Assembly: GCA_026075535.2 (NCBI GenBank)
Contig: AP026541.1
Location: 3,658,001-3,722,000, forward strand
Reading direction: 5' to 3'
Length of the DNA: 64,000 bases
Source of the DNA: Tricholoma matsutake
Taxonomy: Eukaryota; Basidiomycota; Agaricomycetes; Agaricales; Tricholomataceae
The position numbers and the translations under genes are program-made. Under the pieces are notes generated by a model. That model saw only the letters and a list, made by a program, of their open reading frames with translations, ran no database searches and had not been told where the DNA came from. Positions 9,269 through 20,380 of this stretch are shown one piece after another. Within the stretch, counting starts at the first letter, position 1. Each line of letters begins with the position of its first letter.

Positions 9269-12200
9269 CTAAGATGCATCACCCTGATGCATTCGAAATC
9301 GCATATGACCAAAGTCACTGACTTGAATGCGTCGTGGTGCAGCAGTGTGCCATTGGTGGAACTCCTTGACCAACCGAGGGGCATTCACATCGGACTCCTC
9401 AACCCATGAGTTCTCCTCATACCCATAACCCTTCCAGTGTACCAAATACTGGAGCTTCCCTCGATGTAACTGGCTGTCCAAGATTGACTCGACTTCATAC
9501 TGGGGTTGTCCCTCCACGACTGTAGGTGGCAGTGGTGGTCATGAACGGTGTCCTGGAAAAGGATCTGAGGGAGCTGGAAGGAGTTTCACGACGTGGAAGA
9601 CTGGGTGAAGTCTAGACATGGAGGCTGGGAGGCATAGATGATAGGCATGCGTTCCAATGCACTTGACAATGGGGAAAGGTCGCAGGAAGCGATGGGAGAG
9701 TTTTTTGGATGGACAGGTAGTGGAGATGTCACTGGAGTCAAGATAAACTCGATCACCAACCTTGTACTGCGGCGTTGGAGAGTGGCGTTGATTGTAGAAA
9801 TGTGCCATGTTGTCCTTTGCCTTCACCAAGGCTGCCTTCGCTTCCTCCAAACTGTCCCTCATGCATTCCGTGAACTCATTCACTGTCTCAATATGTGAGG
9901 GGGCTTGGTGAGGTTCGAATCCCATGTGTGGATGCCATCCAGTGTCCAAGAAGAAGGGGGTTTGTTGAGTGGAAGCATGGACATGATTGTTGTATCTGAA
10001 CTCGGCCAGGGGAAGGAGATTGTCCCAATCATCCTGGCATTCATTGACGAAGACACAGATGTATTGCTCCAACTCCTGGTTGACTTGTTCAGTCTGGCCA
10101 TCAGTTTGTGGGTGATAAGCAGTCAAAGCGAGGAGTTTGATACCCAGAAGTCGGTACAGCTCACAAGTGAACTCTACTACGAACTGAGGGCCACAGTCAG
10201 AAAGGAAGGCACCAGGGAGTCCATGTAATTTCCAGACATGGTGAAGATAGAGGTGGGCAGCACCCAGGGCACTGACAGTGCTGTGAGTAATAATGAAGTG
10301 AGCGTGTTTCCCTGCGGAGTCAACTGTGCACATCGCCGCATCAAACCCGTTCGACTCTGGCAACTCCACCACAAAGTCAACACTGACAACATCCCAACGA
10401 CTTTCTGGGACAGGGAGAGGGTGTAGCTCACCAATGGGTTTGCAACGAGGAATCTTGGTGCATAAGCAAAGGTCACAAGTACGACAATACTGACCAATGA
10501 GCCATGACATCTGTGGCCACCAATAATTCCGTGAGGTGAGCTCCAAGGTCTTCCAGTGTCCAGGGTGACCAGCAATCCATGAGTTGTGGTGTTGGGATAT
10601 GATACATCGATGAAGGTCTGGGTCGTTGGGTACATAGATGTGATCCCGGAAATACAACAAGTCCTCCCTTTCAGCCCACTCTGCCGCACGTAAGGAGAGG
10701 GTAGATCCCTTCCTCACTTCCTTAACAGCTCAGGCCATGACATCCTCATATAAACCACTATGGTTCGCATGATGGATGTCACGTAGGATGTCCCGCTCCT
10801 TGCCCTGGGGTGCGATACCTTCCAATGCCCGGATTGTAAACAGGTTTGGCTGCAACAACACAATGTCTTGATTGTCGTCACCACCATCCCCATGATCTGC
10901 ATGTTGGGAGAGGGCATCGGTCTTCCCCATGCTGCGACCTGGATGGTGGTGCAAGGAGAAGTCGAACCTGGATAGATACAGGGACCAATGAGCTTGACGA
11001 CGGTTCAATTTCTTGGCCATCATAAAGTACTTGAGATTCTTGTGATCCGTCCAAATTTCCACCTTGTGTAGGGCACCCTTGAGGAAGTGTTGCCACTCCT
11101 CAAGCGCACGCATTATCGCCAACATCTCCTTGTCATGGATCTCATAGTTTCATTCCACAGCACTAAGGCTTTTGGAGTAGAATGCAACAGGATGCCACTT
11201 CTGGTCCTCTGGAGACTGCTGAGACAACATGGCACCCGTTGCAAAGTCAGAACTGTCGGCTTCTATATGAAAAGGGCGTGAATCGTCAGCAAAGGTAAGG
11301 ATGGGAGGGGAAGTGACCATCTCTTTAAGCTTGTCGAATGCCTCCTGCTGTGCATTGTCCCACCGCCATGCCTCCTTGCCAGTCAAGTCAAACAGTGGTC
11401 GTGCATGATGTGAGAAATCCTTGATAAAACACCGGTAGAAATTGATGAAGCCTAAAAAGGACTGCACCTCTTTCTTGTTCATGGGCATCAGCCATGCCGT
11501 GACCCCATTCACCTTGACCGGATCCATCTCTACCTGGCCCTCCAAGATAATCAGGCCGAGGTACTCGATCTTGGTCTTCTCAAACTCACACTTGTCCTGG
11601 CAAAGGTAGAGTTTGTACTGTCGAAGTCGGTCCAAGACAAGGCACATAATGCGACGATGCTCTTCCACTGTGCGAGTGAAGATGAGGATATCATCGAGGT
11701 AGATACAGATGACGCCCTCGAGGATGAGGTCGTGGAAGATGTTGTTCATCATGGTCTGGAAGGTGGCAGGACTATTAGTAAGGCCAAAGAACATGACGAG
11801 CGGTTCAAAAAGACCATGGTTGGTACGAAAGGCTGCCTTCCACTCATCTCCCTCCTTTATCCTCACATTATTGTAACCCCAACAGATGTCGAGTTTGGTG
11901 AAGTATCACGCTCCATGGAGTTGGTTCACAAGTTCAGAGATGAGAGGTAGTGGGTAGCAATTTTTGACCGTGATGTCGTTGAGCCTTCTATAGTCTTGAA
12001 CTGGACGAAGGGAGCCATCCTTCTTCTTGACAAAGAAAAAGGGAGAGGCCATGGGTGATTTGAATGGTCGAATATGTCCAGAGGTTAGGTGTTCATCGAT
12101 GAATTGGTCGAGCTGTCGCTGTTCCTCAGGAGAAAGAGGATAGACCTTGCAGGAGGAAGGGGTTGCACCGGGGATGAGTTCAATGGCGTGATCCCAGGGC

Positions 12201-13191
12201 TTGCATGCAGGGAGAGAATCGAATGATTCCTTGGAGAACACGTCCTCGAACTCATGAAGATGAGGGAGTAAGGAGTCAGTAGAGGATTTAGCAGTATTGT
12301 TTTTGTGGAAGGCCTTGGCAAGGTGCTGGGATATGTTCGATGTAGCACACACCTCATGCGATGGACAAATCGCAGTGTAGAAAATCCGATCCCCTTCCTC
12401 AACTTCCTCTGCTTCCTCCTCATCATTATCTGAGTCTGGTATCAGATCAGGAACCCCCTCCAACTCCACATCAGGCAGAGGTAGGGGTCCAGCACGACAC
12501 TTCTGAGTGCGTCATACCGAGGCCCTTTGTCCACGGCGCTCTTGTCTGGCTTCCGTGAAACAGGTGCGACAGCTGGATGGACATCGGCTCATGGTGACCT
12601 CCCCAGTACGCCAGTTAACATCTGGGTTATGGTCTCGAAGCCACGGATAGCCCAAAATCACCTTCTGCTTCCCTAACTGAGTGACAGCAAAATGCGTACA
12701 CTCACTATGATCTTTGTAACGGAGGACCAGGTCCACAACCTCTCGGATGGCACCAGCTTCATTTGGGGATCCATCCACATTATAAACAGGTATCAGACGC
12801 GAGAGCGAGCGAGTATTCAGGCGATGTTGTCGTGCGAGGTCAGTGTCAATGAAGAGACCAGTAGCACCAGAGTCTAGGAGCACAGAGACACCAAGTATCT
12901 GTCCAGTGTTGGTAGTCTGTAGTTCGATCGCCAGGTTCAAGGAGTGTGCAGAGGGAGTGGATGCAACAATATATTTGCGTGGTAGTTTGCGCTCCCATGA
13001 TTTAATTTTGGGGCATGAGGTAGAGGTAGAGAGAGGAGGGGCAGGTACGTCTTCACCCGACTTCGAAGGTTCAGAGAGGGGAATAGTCATGAAATCAGAT
13101 TCATTCTCTGGGGATTCAACTGACAAACTTCAAAGTGGTTATGGACAGGCAACGAGGGCATACGATTCACTCGCTGTGAATAGAAAAATCC
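9269..13191 (-). pseudogene. pol: Gypsy A pol (protease-RT-RNase H-integrase-chromodomain)
   Basis: Order on the minus strand: retropepsin with LLDSGATG near 12875; reverse transcriptase from about 12290, with the catalytic YLDD near 11701; RNase H near 11270-10950; integrase with a zinc-binding H/C region near 10580-10460 and the DDE core (VDFV, LSDCGPQF, QELEQ) near 10400-10070; chromodomain at 9515-9340 (YLVHWKGYGYEENSW). The chromodomain is expected to direct insertion to heterochromatin. Stops interrupt it near 12510, 11905, 11147, 10727 and 9537. Several are TGA where B or D keeps CGA or CAA, consistent with CpG decay. Confidence 0.9.
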
Positions 13192-14366
13192 TGCTCCTCT
13201 ACACCCTCTAATTTGACCTCCTCTGCGACCTGACCCTTTGCTTCCTCGACATCTACAAGCACCAACAGGTCCTGGAGGAGTTCATCTTGCCCCTCAGGGG
13301 TGAGCATGCGGATATCCTGACGATGGGGGCACGCTCCAGCCATATGTCCAGTTTCCCCACAGTGGTAGCAGAGGTTTAACCTGCGTGCGCGGCTACGGGC
13401 TGCATCGACATCCATTGGTACCAGAACATTGACGGCCGGTGCAGGAGTTTGATGGACGGGAATAGGGTTGCATTGGGGAAGGGCTCGATTGAAGATGTGG
13501 GATGTAGGAGTGGTAGTTGGAGCCCGGAATGCAGCATTGAACACCACATTTGTGAGTCGGTTCTCATCACAGAGGGAAGCAGCTTCATACCAAGCATAGA
13601 TATCATCGTCTGCCGGATGTCCTTCCAACATCTGGGCAATCTGGTCCTGAATCTCCCGGTTGAGGCCTTGTTGGAACTTCACCACCACTGGTAGCCCACC
13701 CCCATACCCTGCCATGTCCACCAAGTCCTTAAACTCATTGATATAATCATCCATGGATCGATGTGCCTGGTGGTACGAGGATGACTCAAGTTGTGTCACT
13801 GCTCGGTGGTGCTCATTGAGGGGACAAAAGTGGCATACAAACTCTGCTCAAAAGTCACCCCAAGTGGAGAAAGGTAGGGAACCGAGTTCTTTGGTTTGTC
13901 GCAGAATATGGTCCACGTAGAGATAGGCACACTCAGATTTCATGTATGTGAAGCCCCAATAAATTTTTGCAGCTTCATCGATGAATTGATGCAACTGGAG
14001 ACTGATATACAACTCACAGGAGTTAAGGAATGCACATCCCTGCATACACGCACCATTAAATTTGGCGGGGGGGGGACGGTTTGATCTGGGTGTGCTTGGA
14101 GAAATATTAGCCATGGAGCTGGTCTGAAGTGTTCTGACAAAGTTTTCAATCGTAGATTTAAGTGAATTGATTTGCGTGTGCATTCCGGAAATGTCGCTTT
14201 CAAGTGCATCGAAGCATTCTGATGCGTCCATGTCGCTAGGGGGCACATTTGGCAAAAATGGTGGTGTAGTAAAGGCGAGACTATCTGGAACAGTGTGTAG
14301 GGACTCTGTGGAGCTTTGGGAAGCATTGTCCAGTCCGTACCTGCCTATCTTGGGCAGCACGTTCAT
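13167..14366 (-). pseudogene. gag: Gypsy A gag with CCHC zinc knuckle
   Basis: A structural capsid/nucleocapsid protein of about 400 residues. It has a helical N-terminal half, a capsid-like middle (STWGDF, LNEHHRAVTQLE, FKDLVDMAGYG) and one zinc knuckle CYHCGETGHMAGAC near 13380-13340. One TGA stop lies near 13847 (CGA in copies B and D). The ATG at 14366 may be accidental: B and D have GCG-AAT at the same place, so the ancestral start is unclear. Gag ends in TGA, and pol lies in the -1 frame. Confidence 0.88.
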
Positions 14367-14385
14367 GATTTTCGGGCCTTAGGGG

Positions 14386-14395
14386 AGAGTTTTCT
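14386..14395 (-). promoter_or_regulatory. self-priming primer-binding site of Gypsy A
   Basis: AGAAAACTCT (minus strand), two bases inside the 5' LTR. It is the exact complement of AGAGTTTTCT within the LTR (14439-14448), which lies about 28 bases after a TATA-like TATAC and so is a plausible transcript 5' end. This is the arrangement of Tf1/sushi elements, which prime with their own RNA 5' end instead of a tRNA. Confidence 0.7.
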
Positions 14396-14397
14396 AC

Positions 14398-14760
14398 TAT
14401 AAGGGCAACCTAAGCCTCTAGCAAAGGGAAATCCAAAGAGAAAACTCTAAAGATCCCTTTGCCAGTGCCCAGTATATGTGAAAACTGCAAAAATCAAATA
14501 ATAACTAAAAATAGAAAAGGCGGAGATAGGCTGATCAAGGCTGCCGCATGACATAATACCAAGGGGTAGATGTCGGAAGGGTACTCTGTCTCTAAATATA
14601 AAACTGTCAACATGCACAAATGTGATAGAAAGGGAAATTAGTAATAAAATAAGGGAAAAATCATAGAAAATGAAGAATAGAAGGAAACGAGGCGAGAAAA
14701 AATATAGGACAAACGTAAAAAATAGGAAAAACACGTGGGACACCCTCTAGTCCCCTTACA
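14398..14760 (-). repeat. 5' LTR of Gypsy A
   Basis: 363 bp, same length as the 3' LTR and differing at about five positions. It contains the promoter and the proposed transcript start near 14448. Confidence 0.93.
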
Positions 14761-14765
14761 CCTAC

Positions 14766-15222
14766 CTTATATGGAACATATTGATGTTATATATCATTCT
14801 GACAAGTTTTTCAAGCTGAGCATGAAAATGGCATTCACATAGTCATGTGACCTACTGTACATGGACCATATTGATGTTATACATCATTCTGATTGGTTTT
14901 TCATGCTCAGCTTGAAAAACTGGTCAGAATGATATATAACATCAATATGTTCCATATAAGGTAGGTCACATGACTACATGAATGCCATTTTCATACTCGG
15001 CTTGAAAAACCAATCAGAATGATGTATAACATCAATATGGTCCATATAAGGTAGGTCACATGACTATGTGAATGCCATTTTCATGCTTGGCTTGAAAAAC
15101 TGGTCAGAATGATATATAACATCAATATGTTCCATATAAGGTAGGTCACATGACTACATGAATGCCATTTTCGTAATCAGCTTGAAAAACTGATCAGAAT
15201 GATGTATAACATCACTATATTC
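14766..15222. repeat. inverted units of about 100 bp inside the foldback element
   Basis: Motifs TTGATGTTATATATCATTC, TTTTTCAAGCTGAG and GTCATGTGACCTA appear in one orientation at 14766-14907 and in the other at 14900-15222, giving a potentially very stable cruciform. Confidence 0.8.
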
Positions 15223-15269
15223 GGCGCTGTTGAGTGGTGAATAAATAACTGCAAACACTCTGAATGCTA

Positions 15270-15456
15270 GGACTGTCCTAGGATTGTCCGAACGGATGCA
15301 ACTAGGACTGTCCGATCAGATGCTAGGACTCTACTAGGAGTCTGCTCGGACTGGACCTACTAATTTGGCAGGTGTCTCAGCCAACAAACTTCTAGTTGAG
15401 TCCAAGCAGAGTCCGAGTGGAGTCCACTCGGATTGGGGGGGGAGTGTAAAGACCTC
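15270..15456 (+). repeat. element terminus with GAGTCC repeats
   Basis: Repeats of AGGACTGTCC and GAGTCCGAGTGG flank a CTAATTTGGCAGGTGTCTC core and end in GGGGGGGGAGTGTAAAGACCTC at 15435-15456. The plan matches the 3420-3564 and 22640-22777 ends. The corresponding left end could be 8770 but no target duplication supports that pairing. Confidence 0.6.
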
Positions 15457-15544
15457 AAATGTGGTTACAATTTGAGCTACTGTAAGCAACAATAAAGAAA
15501 GAACTACAAGTAAACAGCTAAGGAAAGAAGTGAGCTTCGAAATC

Positions 15545-15735
15545 AAGCAAGAAAGTTCAAATGAGTTCATTACAAAGTCAAGTCAATTTGAAATTAAATT
15601 TCATTGTCAACAAAAAGTCATTACATTCACAAAAAAGTCAGGTTCATAATAAATGAGTTCATTGCAAAGTCAAGTCAACATGAAATTAAATTCATTACTG
15701 TCAACTAAAGAAACTGCAAGTAATCACCCACGAAA
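15545..15735. repeat. ATGAGTTCATTACAAAGTCAAG repeat, copy 1 (two units of about 100 bp)
   Basis: Two direct units built on AATGAGTTCATTACAAAG and TCAAGTCAATTTGAAATTAA. The same tract recurs in the same orientation at 16588-16890. Confidence 0.7.
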
Positions 15736-16555
15736 AAAGTGAGCATCGAAGTAAAGCAAGAAGCTGTGAATGAAATGTTACTTGTTACTTGCTTGATATC
15801 CGCCTATGCTAACTAGAGCTAAGGACATGCCTCGATGGACCAATATTATGGACACCTCTTCAGATGGCAAACATATAGGTAGAAATAAAGGTAGGTAGTA
15901 TGAAGTAAGGCAGATATGAAATGCTCAGTTGCGGGTGCATCAAAAACCCAATGGGAAAAGCTACCGGCTGGCAACAACCACATAAGAAATGAAAAATAAA
16001 GGTTAAAAATTAAGGAACATGAAGTGAAAGGTGTAGAAACATTCAACCCAACAGTGTGGACTGGACTGAACATGCGCAGTACGACGTGGCTGGGTGACGT
16101 GGCCATCTGTGAGTGTATTGAGCAATTGTCGAAAGGGTTAAAAAAAGGAAGGGTGTTCTTGAATAAAATGAATGCATAAACGCAACAGCCTGGATTGAAC
16201 AACTGTCTGACGGCGAACTGGCGAAGTATGATGTGGCTGGGTGACATGGCTGGGTGACGTGGCCACAAGTGCGCAAATTGAATGAGTGTGTTGAAGAATC
16301 AAGGGCAAGAAATACGTGGTGTGACATAGCAGTCAACATTGGGAGGATATGGGTAGTGGTTGATAAATGGTTTATGTGGGTAGGGGATGGTGATAAAATC
16401 GGGCTTCATTTGCATCAATGACACGGGTCACCAATTCATGCGCTGCATTTAGACAGTGAGGCCTTCTATAATTTAACGATGCAACAGGCGGCCACTCTAG
16501 CTGGCACTGGGACAACAGAGCAACAATTTGAGGGTGGGGTGGGTGGTGATGGTGG
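15736..16555. other. gene-poor stretch with a GGCTGGGTGACGTGGC duplication
   Basis: No credible gene. A short direct repeat around GTGGCTGGGTGACGTGGCCA appears near 16086-16106 and 16222-16264 (twice in the latter). Confidence 0.4.
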
Positions 16556-16586
<31 letters not shown>

Positions 16587-16588
16587 GA
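16556..16588. repeat. (GTT)n microsatellite
   Basis: About eleven uninterrupted GTT triplets, preceded by GGTGATGGTG. Confidence 0.9.
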
Positions 16589-16890
16589 AATGAGTTCATT
16601 ACAAAGTCAAGTCAATTTGAAATTAAATTCATTGTCAATCAACAGTCATTACATTATGTTCATGACAAAGTCAGGTTCATAACAAATGAGTTAACTCATT
16701 ATAAAGTCAAGTCAAAATTAAATTCATCATGGAGCAATGTCAGCTAAAGTCATCATGAGAAAGTCAACTTGATAAGAAATCAGTGAATAAATTACAATCA
16801 AACTCTATAAAAAGTAAAGTAAATTCTTTTTACAACTGAATTACAATGTAATGTCACTAACAATTAGAAATGAGTTCATTACAAGTAGTA
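16588..16890. repeat. ATGAGTTCATTACAAAGTCAAG repeat, copy 2
   Basis: Direct repeat of the 15545-15735 tract, degenerating to the right. Confidence 0.65.
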
Positions 16891-16904
16891 ATTAGTGAGG
16901 GGGT

Positions 16905-17345
16905 TGGGGGAGAGAGAGTAAGGCAAACAGTGAGAAGGGAGGTGAGGGTGATGGGTAGAGTGAGAGGGGGAGGGGAGAGTTAGAGGAACAGTGAGGGCAA
17001 GGTGAGTGGGAGAGCAGCAGAGAGTGAGGGAGAGAGTAAGTCAGGGGAGGGGGAGAGTAAGTCAGGGGAGGGGGAGAGTAAGTCAGGGGAGGGGGAGAGT
17101 AAGTCAGGGGAGGGGGAGAGTAAGTCAGGGGAGAGGGAGAGTAAGTCAGAGGAGGGGGAGAGTAAGTCAGGGGAGAGGGTGAGTGGTGCAAGCAGGGACA
17201 GTGAGTAGGGTGAGTGGTGAGGGGGGAGAGTGAGTAGGGTGAGTAGGTGAGGAGAGAGAGGGGTGGGGGGACAGGAAAAGACTGAGGAGGGGGAGGAGGG
17301 TGAGGAGAAGGGGAGAATGGGTGAGGGGGGAGAGTGAGTGGGGTA
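16905..17345. repeat. purine-strand minisatellite, 21-bp unit
   Basis: Nearly all G and A on the plus strand. From about 17026 to 17178 there are about seven copies of GGGAGAGTAAGTCAGGGGAGG (21 bp). Multiple-of-three units leave long Pro/Ser or Gly/Glu-rich open frames that are not genes. Confidence 0.85.
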
Positions 17346-17346
17346 A

Positions 17347-17567
17347 GTCCAACTGAAGTCTGCAGAAGTGTGTGTGACTGTAGTAGATTAAAAACTATGC
17401 AGAGCAGTGAGAGAACAACAACAACCCCATGTTGACTTTGGGCCAAAGGTCCAAAGTCAACTGAAGAATTCTCTACCTTTAGTAGGATTAAGCATTGAGT
17501 CATATACAACCAAGCTGGCAGCACTATTACATTAATGTATATAGAAAATCTATATAACAACTTACAG
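17347..17567. repeat. dispersed repeat R, copy 1
   Basis: Shared core TAGTAGATTAAAAACTATGC, then an inverted repeat TTGACTTTGG / CCAAAGTCAA (17432-17460), then TAGGATTAAGCATTGAGTCA. Copies occur at 18140-18270 and 18306-18450 (the last lacks the hairpin). The copies are interleaved with purine-rich tracts. Confidence 0.75.
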
Positions 17568-17569
17568 TT

Positions 17570-18100
17570 GGGTGAGGGGGCAGAGTAGGTCGGGGGAGAG
17601 GGTGAGTGGTGGAAGCAGGGAGAATGAGTGGAGTGAGTGGCAAGGGGGGAGAGTGAGTAGGGTGAGTAGGTGAGGAGAGAGGGGGTGGGGGGAAAGGGGA
17701 AGAGTGAGGAGGGCAGGTGGGGTGAGGAGGAGGGGGAACAGAAGGGGAGAATGGGTGAGGGGAGAGTGAGTGGGGTATGTGGGGGGAAGGGGGAGGGTCA
17801 CAGGTGAGGAGGAGGGGAGAGACTGATGGGAACAGTGGGGGAGAGGCAGGAGAGTAGGTCTGGGGAATGAGGAGAGGGAGTTGATTGGTTTGGGGTGATG
17901 GAGAGGGGGATGGGGTGAAGTGGAGGGGGGGATGGGTACATGGGAATGGGGTGGAGGGGGAGGGGAGGATGAGGAGATGGGGAGAGGGTGATGGGGATGG
18001 GGATGGGATGGGGTGATGGGATGGGGTGATGGGGTGATGGAGATGGAGTGATGGAGAGGGGCAGATGGGGACATGCGAATGGGCAGAGTAGTAAGAGAGC
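17570..18100. repeat. purine-rich low-complexity tract
   Basis: GGGGGAGAGTGAG, GGTGAGTAGGTGAGG and GATGGGGATGGGGTG runs. The Pro/Ser/His-rich open frames on the minus strand are compositional. Confidence 0.8.
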
Positions 18101-18139
18101 AACAGCCCTCCCACATTGACTTGGGGCCCAAGGTCCCCA

Positions 18140-18450
18140 GCTGTAGTAGATTAAAAACAGTGAGGGAACAACAACAACCCCATGTTGACTTTGGGCCAAA
18201 GGTCCAAAGTCAACTGAAGAATTGTCTACCTGTATTAGGATTAAGCATTGAGTCATGTACACATGAGCTGGCCCATCCCACAGTGAGCCTGAATAAAGTA
18301 CATTAGAAATCTGAAGAAGTTTGTGGGTGTAGTAGATTAAAAACTATGCAGAGCAGTAAGAGAACAACAGCAACATCTGTAGTAGGATTAAGCATTGAGT
18401 CATATACAAGCAAGCTGGCAGTATATAGAAAATCTATATAAAAACTTAAC
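18140..18450. repeat. dispersed repeat R, copies 2 and 3
   Basis: Two partial direct copies of the 17347-17567 unit, the first with the same TTGACTTTGG hairpin. A GTGTGCCAGAGGCAC hairpin follows near 18450-18465; a near-identical hairpin (GTGTGCCGAAGGCAC) occurs at 21303-21317. Confidence 0.7.
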
Positions 18451-18599
18451 GTGTGCCAGAGGCACTTCCTACACTTGTAATAATAATATAATAAAGTCAT
18501 GTCGGTCAGCTGACCCCGAGAAAGTTTTAATATTATGTAAAATTTGACTAAGCAGACCATGCTGTTTTACACTGGCAAAACCCGTGCCAGTGCATCACA

Positions 18600-19110
18600 C
18601 ATCAAAATATTAGTCAGTGCAGGGCAGGGGGAAAGAGGGACGGGGGGGAAAGAGGGATGAGAGGGGAGGGGGAGAGAGTGGGAGGGGAGGGGGAGGTGAG
18701 GGATGGGGATGAGGAGGTGAGGGATGGGGATGAGGAGGTGAGGGATGGGGATGAGGAGGTGAGGGATGGGGATGGGGAGGTGAGGGATGGGGATGGGGAG
18801 GTGAGGGATGGGGATGGGGAGGTGAAGGATGTGGGGGGGGGGAAGGTGAGGGATGGGAGGGGGAGAGGAGGGGAGAGGAGGGGAGAGTGGGGATGGGGAT
18901 GGGGAGAGTGGGGATGGGGGGGGGGGTGGGGAGAGGGGGAGAGGGAGAGGAGAGGGAGAGGGGAGGGGAGAGGAAGGGGGGGATAGGGAGGGGAGGGGAA
19001 GGGGAGGATAGGGAGGGGAGGGGAAGGGGGGGATAGGGAGGGGAGGGGAAGGGGGGGATAGGGAGGGGAGGGGAAGGGGGGGATAGGGAGGGGAGGGGAA
19101 GGGGGGGACT
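18600..19110. repeat. purine-strand minisatellites, 21-bp and 25-bp units
   Basis: About seven copies of GTGAGGGATGGGGATGAGGAG (21 bp, 18696-18840), GATGGGGATGGGGAG variants, then about five copies of a 25-bp unit starting GGATAGGGAGGGGAGG (period confirmed by ggatag at 19031, 19056 and 19081). Many runs of four or more Gs could form G-quadruplexes. Confidence 0.88.
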
Positions 19111-19211
19111 AAATGCTTATTCTTTTCATCAGGCCTAATGTCCTTCTTCTGAGTACCCCCTGCAGTGCTGCCCACAAAAATGAGCAACCAGTGGCAGCTT
19201 GACAGTCCTCA

Positions 19212-20380
19212 GTGCCAACTGCACTCCTCACTATATTTGTGTTCAGCCAGTGGTGCCTAGCCTCAGCCTTTGGGTTTTTATTTCTGCCAATGTCTCTGCT
19301 GCCCAAAATGAAGATCTGTTTACTCCAAACAATCAACATCCTCCTTTTCCCTGTGTATAACCATATTCTGCCTGCTCTTGCACAACAGCCAGTTGGTCAT
19401 GGTCATGGTCATGCAGTTCCTGCTGTGCCACAACAACTACAACCACAACCTCTTCCACAACAGCTTGCTGCACTTCCTCCACTACAACAGCCAGTGGGTT
19501 GTGGTTATGGTCAACATCATGGTTATGGTTGTGGTCATGATGCTCCTGTAGAGCCACACTACCAACACCCTCTTCAGTTGGTGTTTGCCATGCAGAATAT
19601 GCAACATGCAGATCAACCTCCTGTACCTCCTGTGAGTAAAATTGTCCTGATACATGTATAGATTCATAGCATCTTTTTAGATGCAAAATATGTAGCATGC
19701 AGCTCCAGTTCCACCTGCTCCATCTCTGCCTATTGCATGCCAACCTTTCAATTCAAAATGGCCAGTGCATGACATGGGTTGCATGAATGTTTAGTGCCCT
19801 TTCTGTGCTGCACTGCATTGGATGGCTTCACTAGCTCATCCAATGCTTGCCCCAAATTTGGCATGTGCTGCTTTAGTGGAGAGATTGACTTACCTCACCT
19901 GCATAATCTTCCTCATGAGCTATCACAACTTTTGGCCAGTCAGGATTATATCAGCAAAGAATTCTGCAAGCATATTCAGGAATACAACAATGCTCTTGCA
20001 ATGACTTCCATTGGCTGAAGTGCAGTCCAGGAGGTCAATGATGGTGATGGCCCTTATGTCTTCAACCTACATGGGGAGCTTACTCATAAAGCAGGCTCTC
20101 TTCTTCCATCAGAGATTGAAAACCCTGTGAATGCTCAGCTCTACATCTATGATCTAAGTTCTTCACTATCATAAAAACCATCCACAAAATACCCATCTGA
20201 AATGAGAGACTGTAATGACACTTCAGGATATGCTTCACAACCACCATCCTGGGATTGCATAATACAAGTGGAAGCCTATGAGCTTACACAAAGGTTGCCA
20301 CCAGCTCAACAGGGCAGAATTGTTCTTTGCTTTGATCAAAGATGGGTAGATGTAAGTCTGGCCCCCCAGACTTATGATAT
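19212..20380 (+). pseudogene. Helitron-type N-terminal protein remnant
   Basis: A His/Gln/Pro-rich start (HGHGH near 19400, PQQLQPQPLPQQL near 19425) is followed by a likely intron (about 19631-19679, GTGAGT...TTTTTAG). Next come CPFCAALHW near 19800, SSNACPKFGMCCFSGEIDLPH, NNALAMTSIG and QLYIYDLSS, and finally AYELTQRLPPAQQG near 20270. This resembles the region upstream of the Rep domain in agaricomycete Helitron proteins, from memory. Stops (e.g. near 19791, 20018, 20174) and loss of everything downstream mark it as a fragment. It is a different Helitron family from the one at 33.5-60 kb. Confidence 0.6.

Larger units (their letters stand above)
8895..14760 (-). mobile_element. Ty3/Gypsy chromovirus A, full length, defective
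   Basis: A 5866-bp element on the minus strand with two 363-bp LTRs, flanked by the 5-bp duplication CCTAC (8890-8894 and 14761-14765). Order in its own direction is LTR, self-priming site, gag, protease, reverse transcriptase, RNase H, integrase, chromodomain, purine tract, LTR. The LTRs differ at about five positions by eye (about 1.4 percent), making it the youngest full-length Gypsy copy here. It is inactive: at least six in-frame stops and a 1-base deletion near 13135 relative to copies B and D. Confidence 0.95.
8813..15222. mobile_element. foldback MITE-like element split by Gypsy A
   Basis: The ends are 82-bp inverted repeats, 8813-8894 and 15141-15222, differing at about 5 positions. 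They begin GAATATAGTGATGTTATA. With the Gypsy element removed, the element is about 540 bp and consists of roughly 100-bp units in both orientations at 14766-15222. It has no coding capacity. Confidence 0.75.

Noticed and set aside
16892..19187. Long Pro/Ser/His-rich and Gly/Glu-rich open frames
   Set aside because: They follow purine-rich minisatellites whose 21-bp units keep all frames open; this is composition, not a gene.
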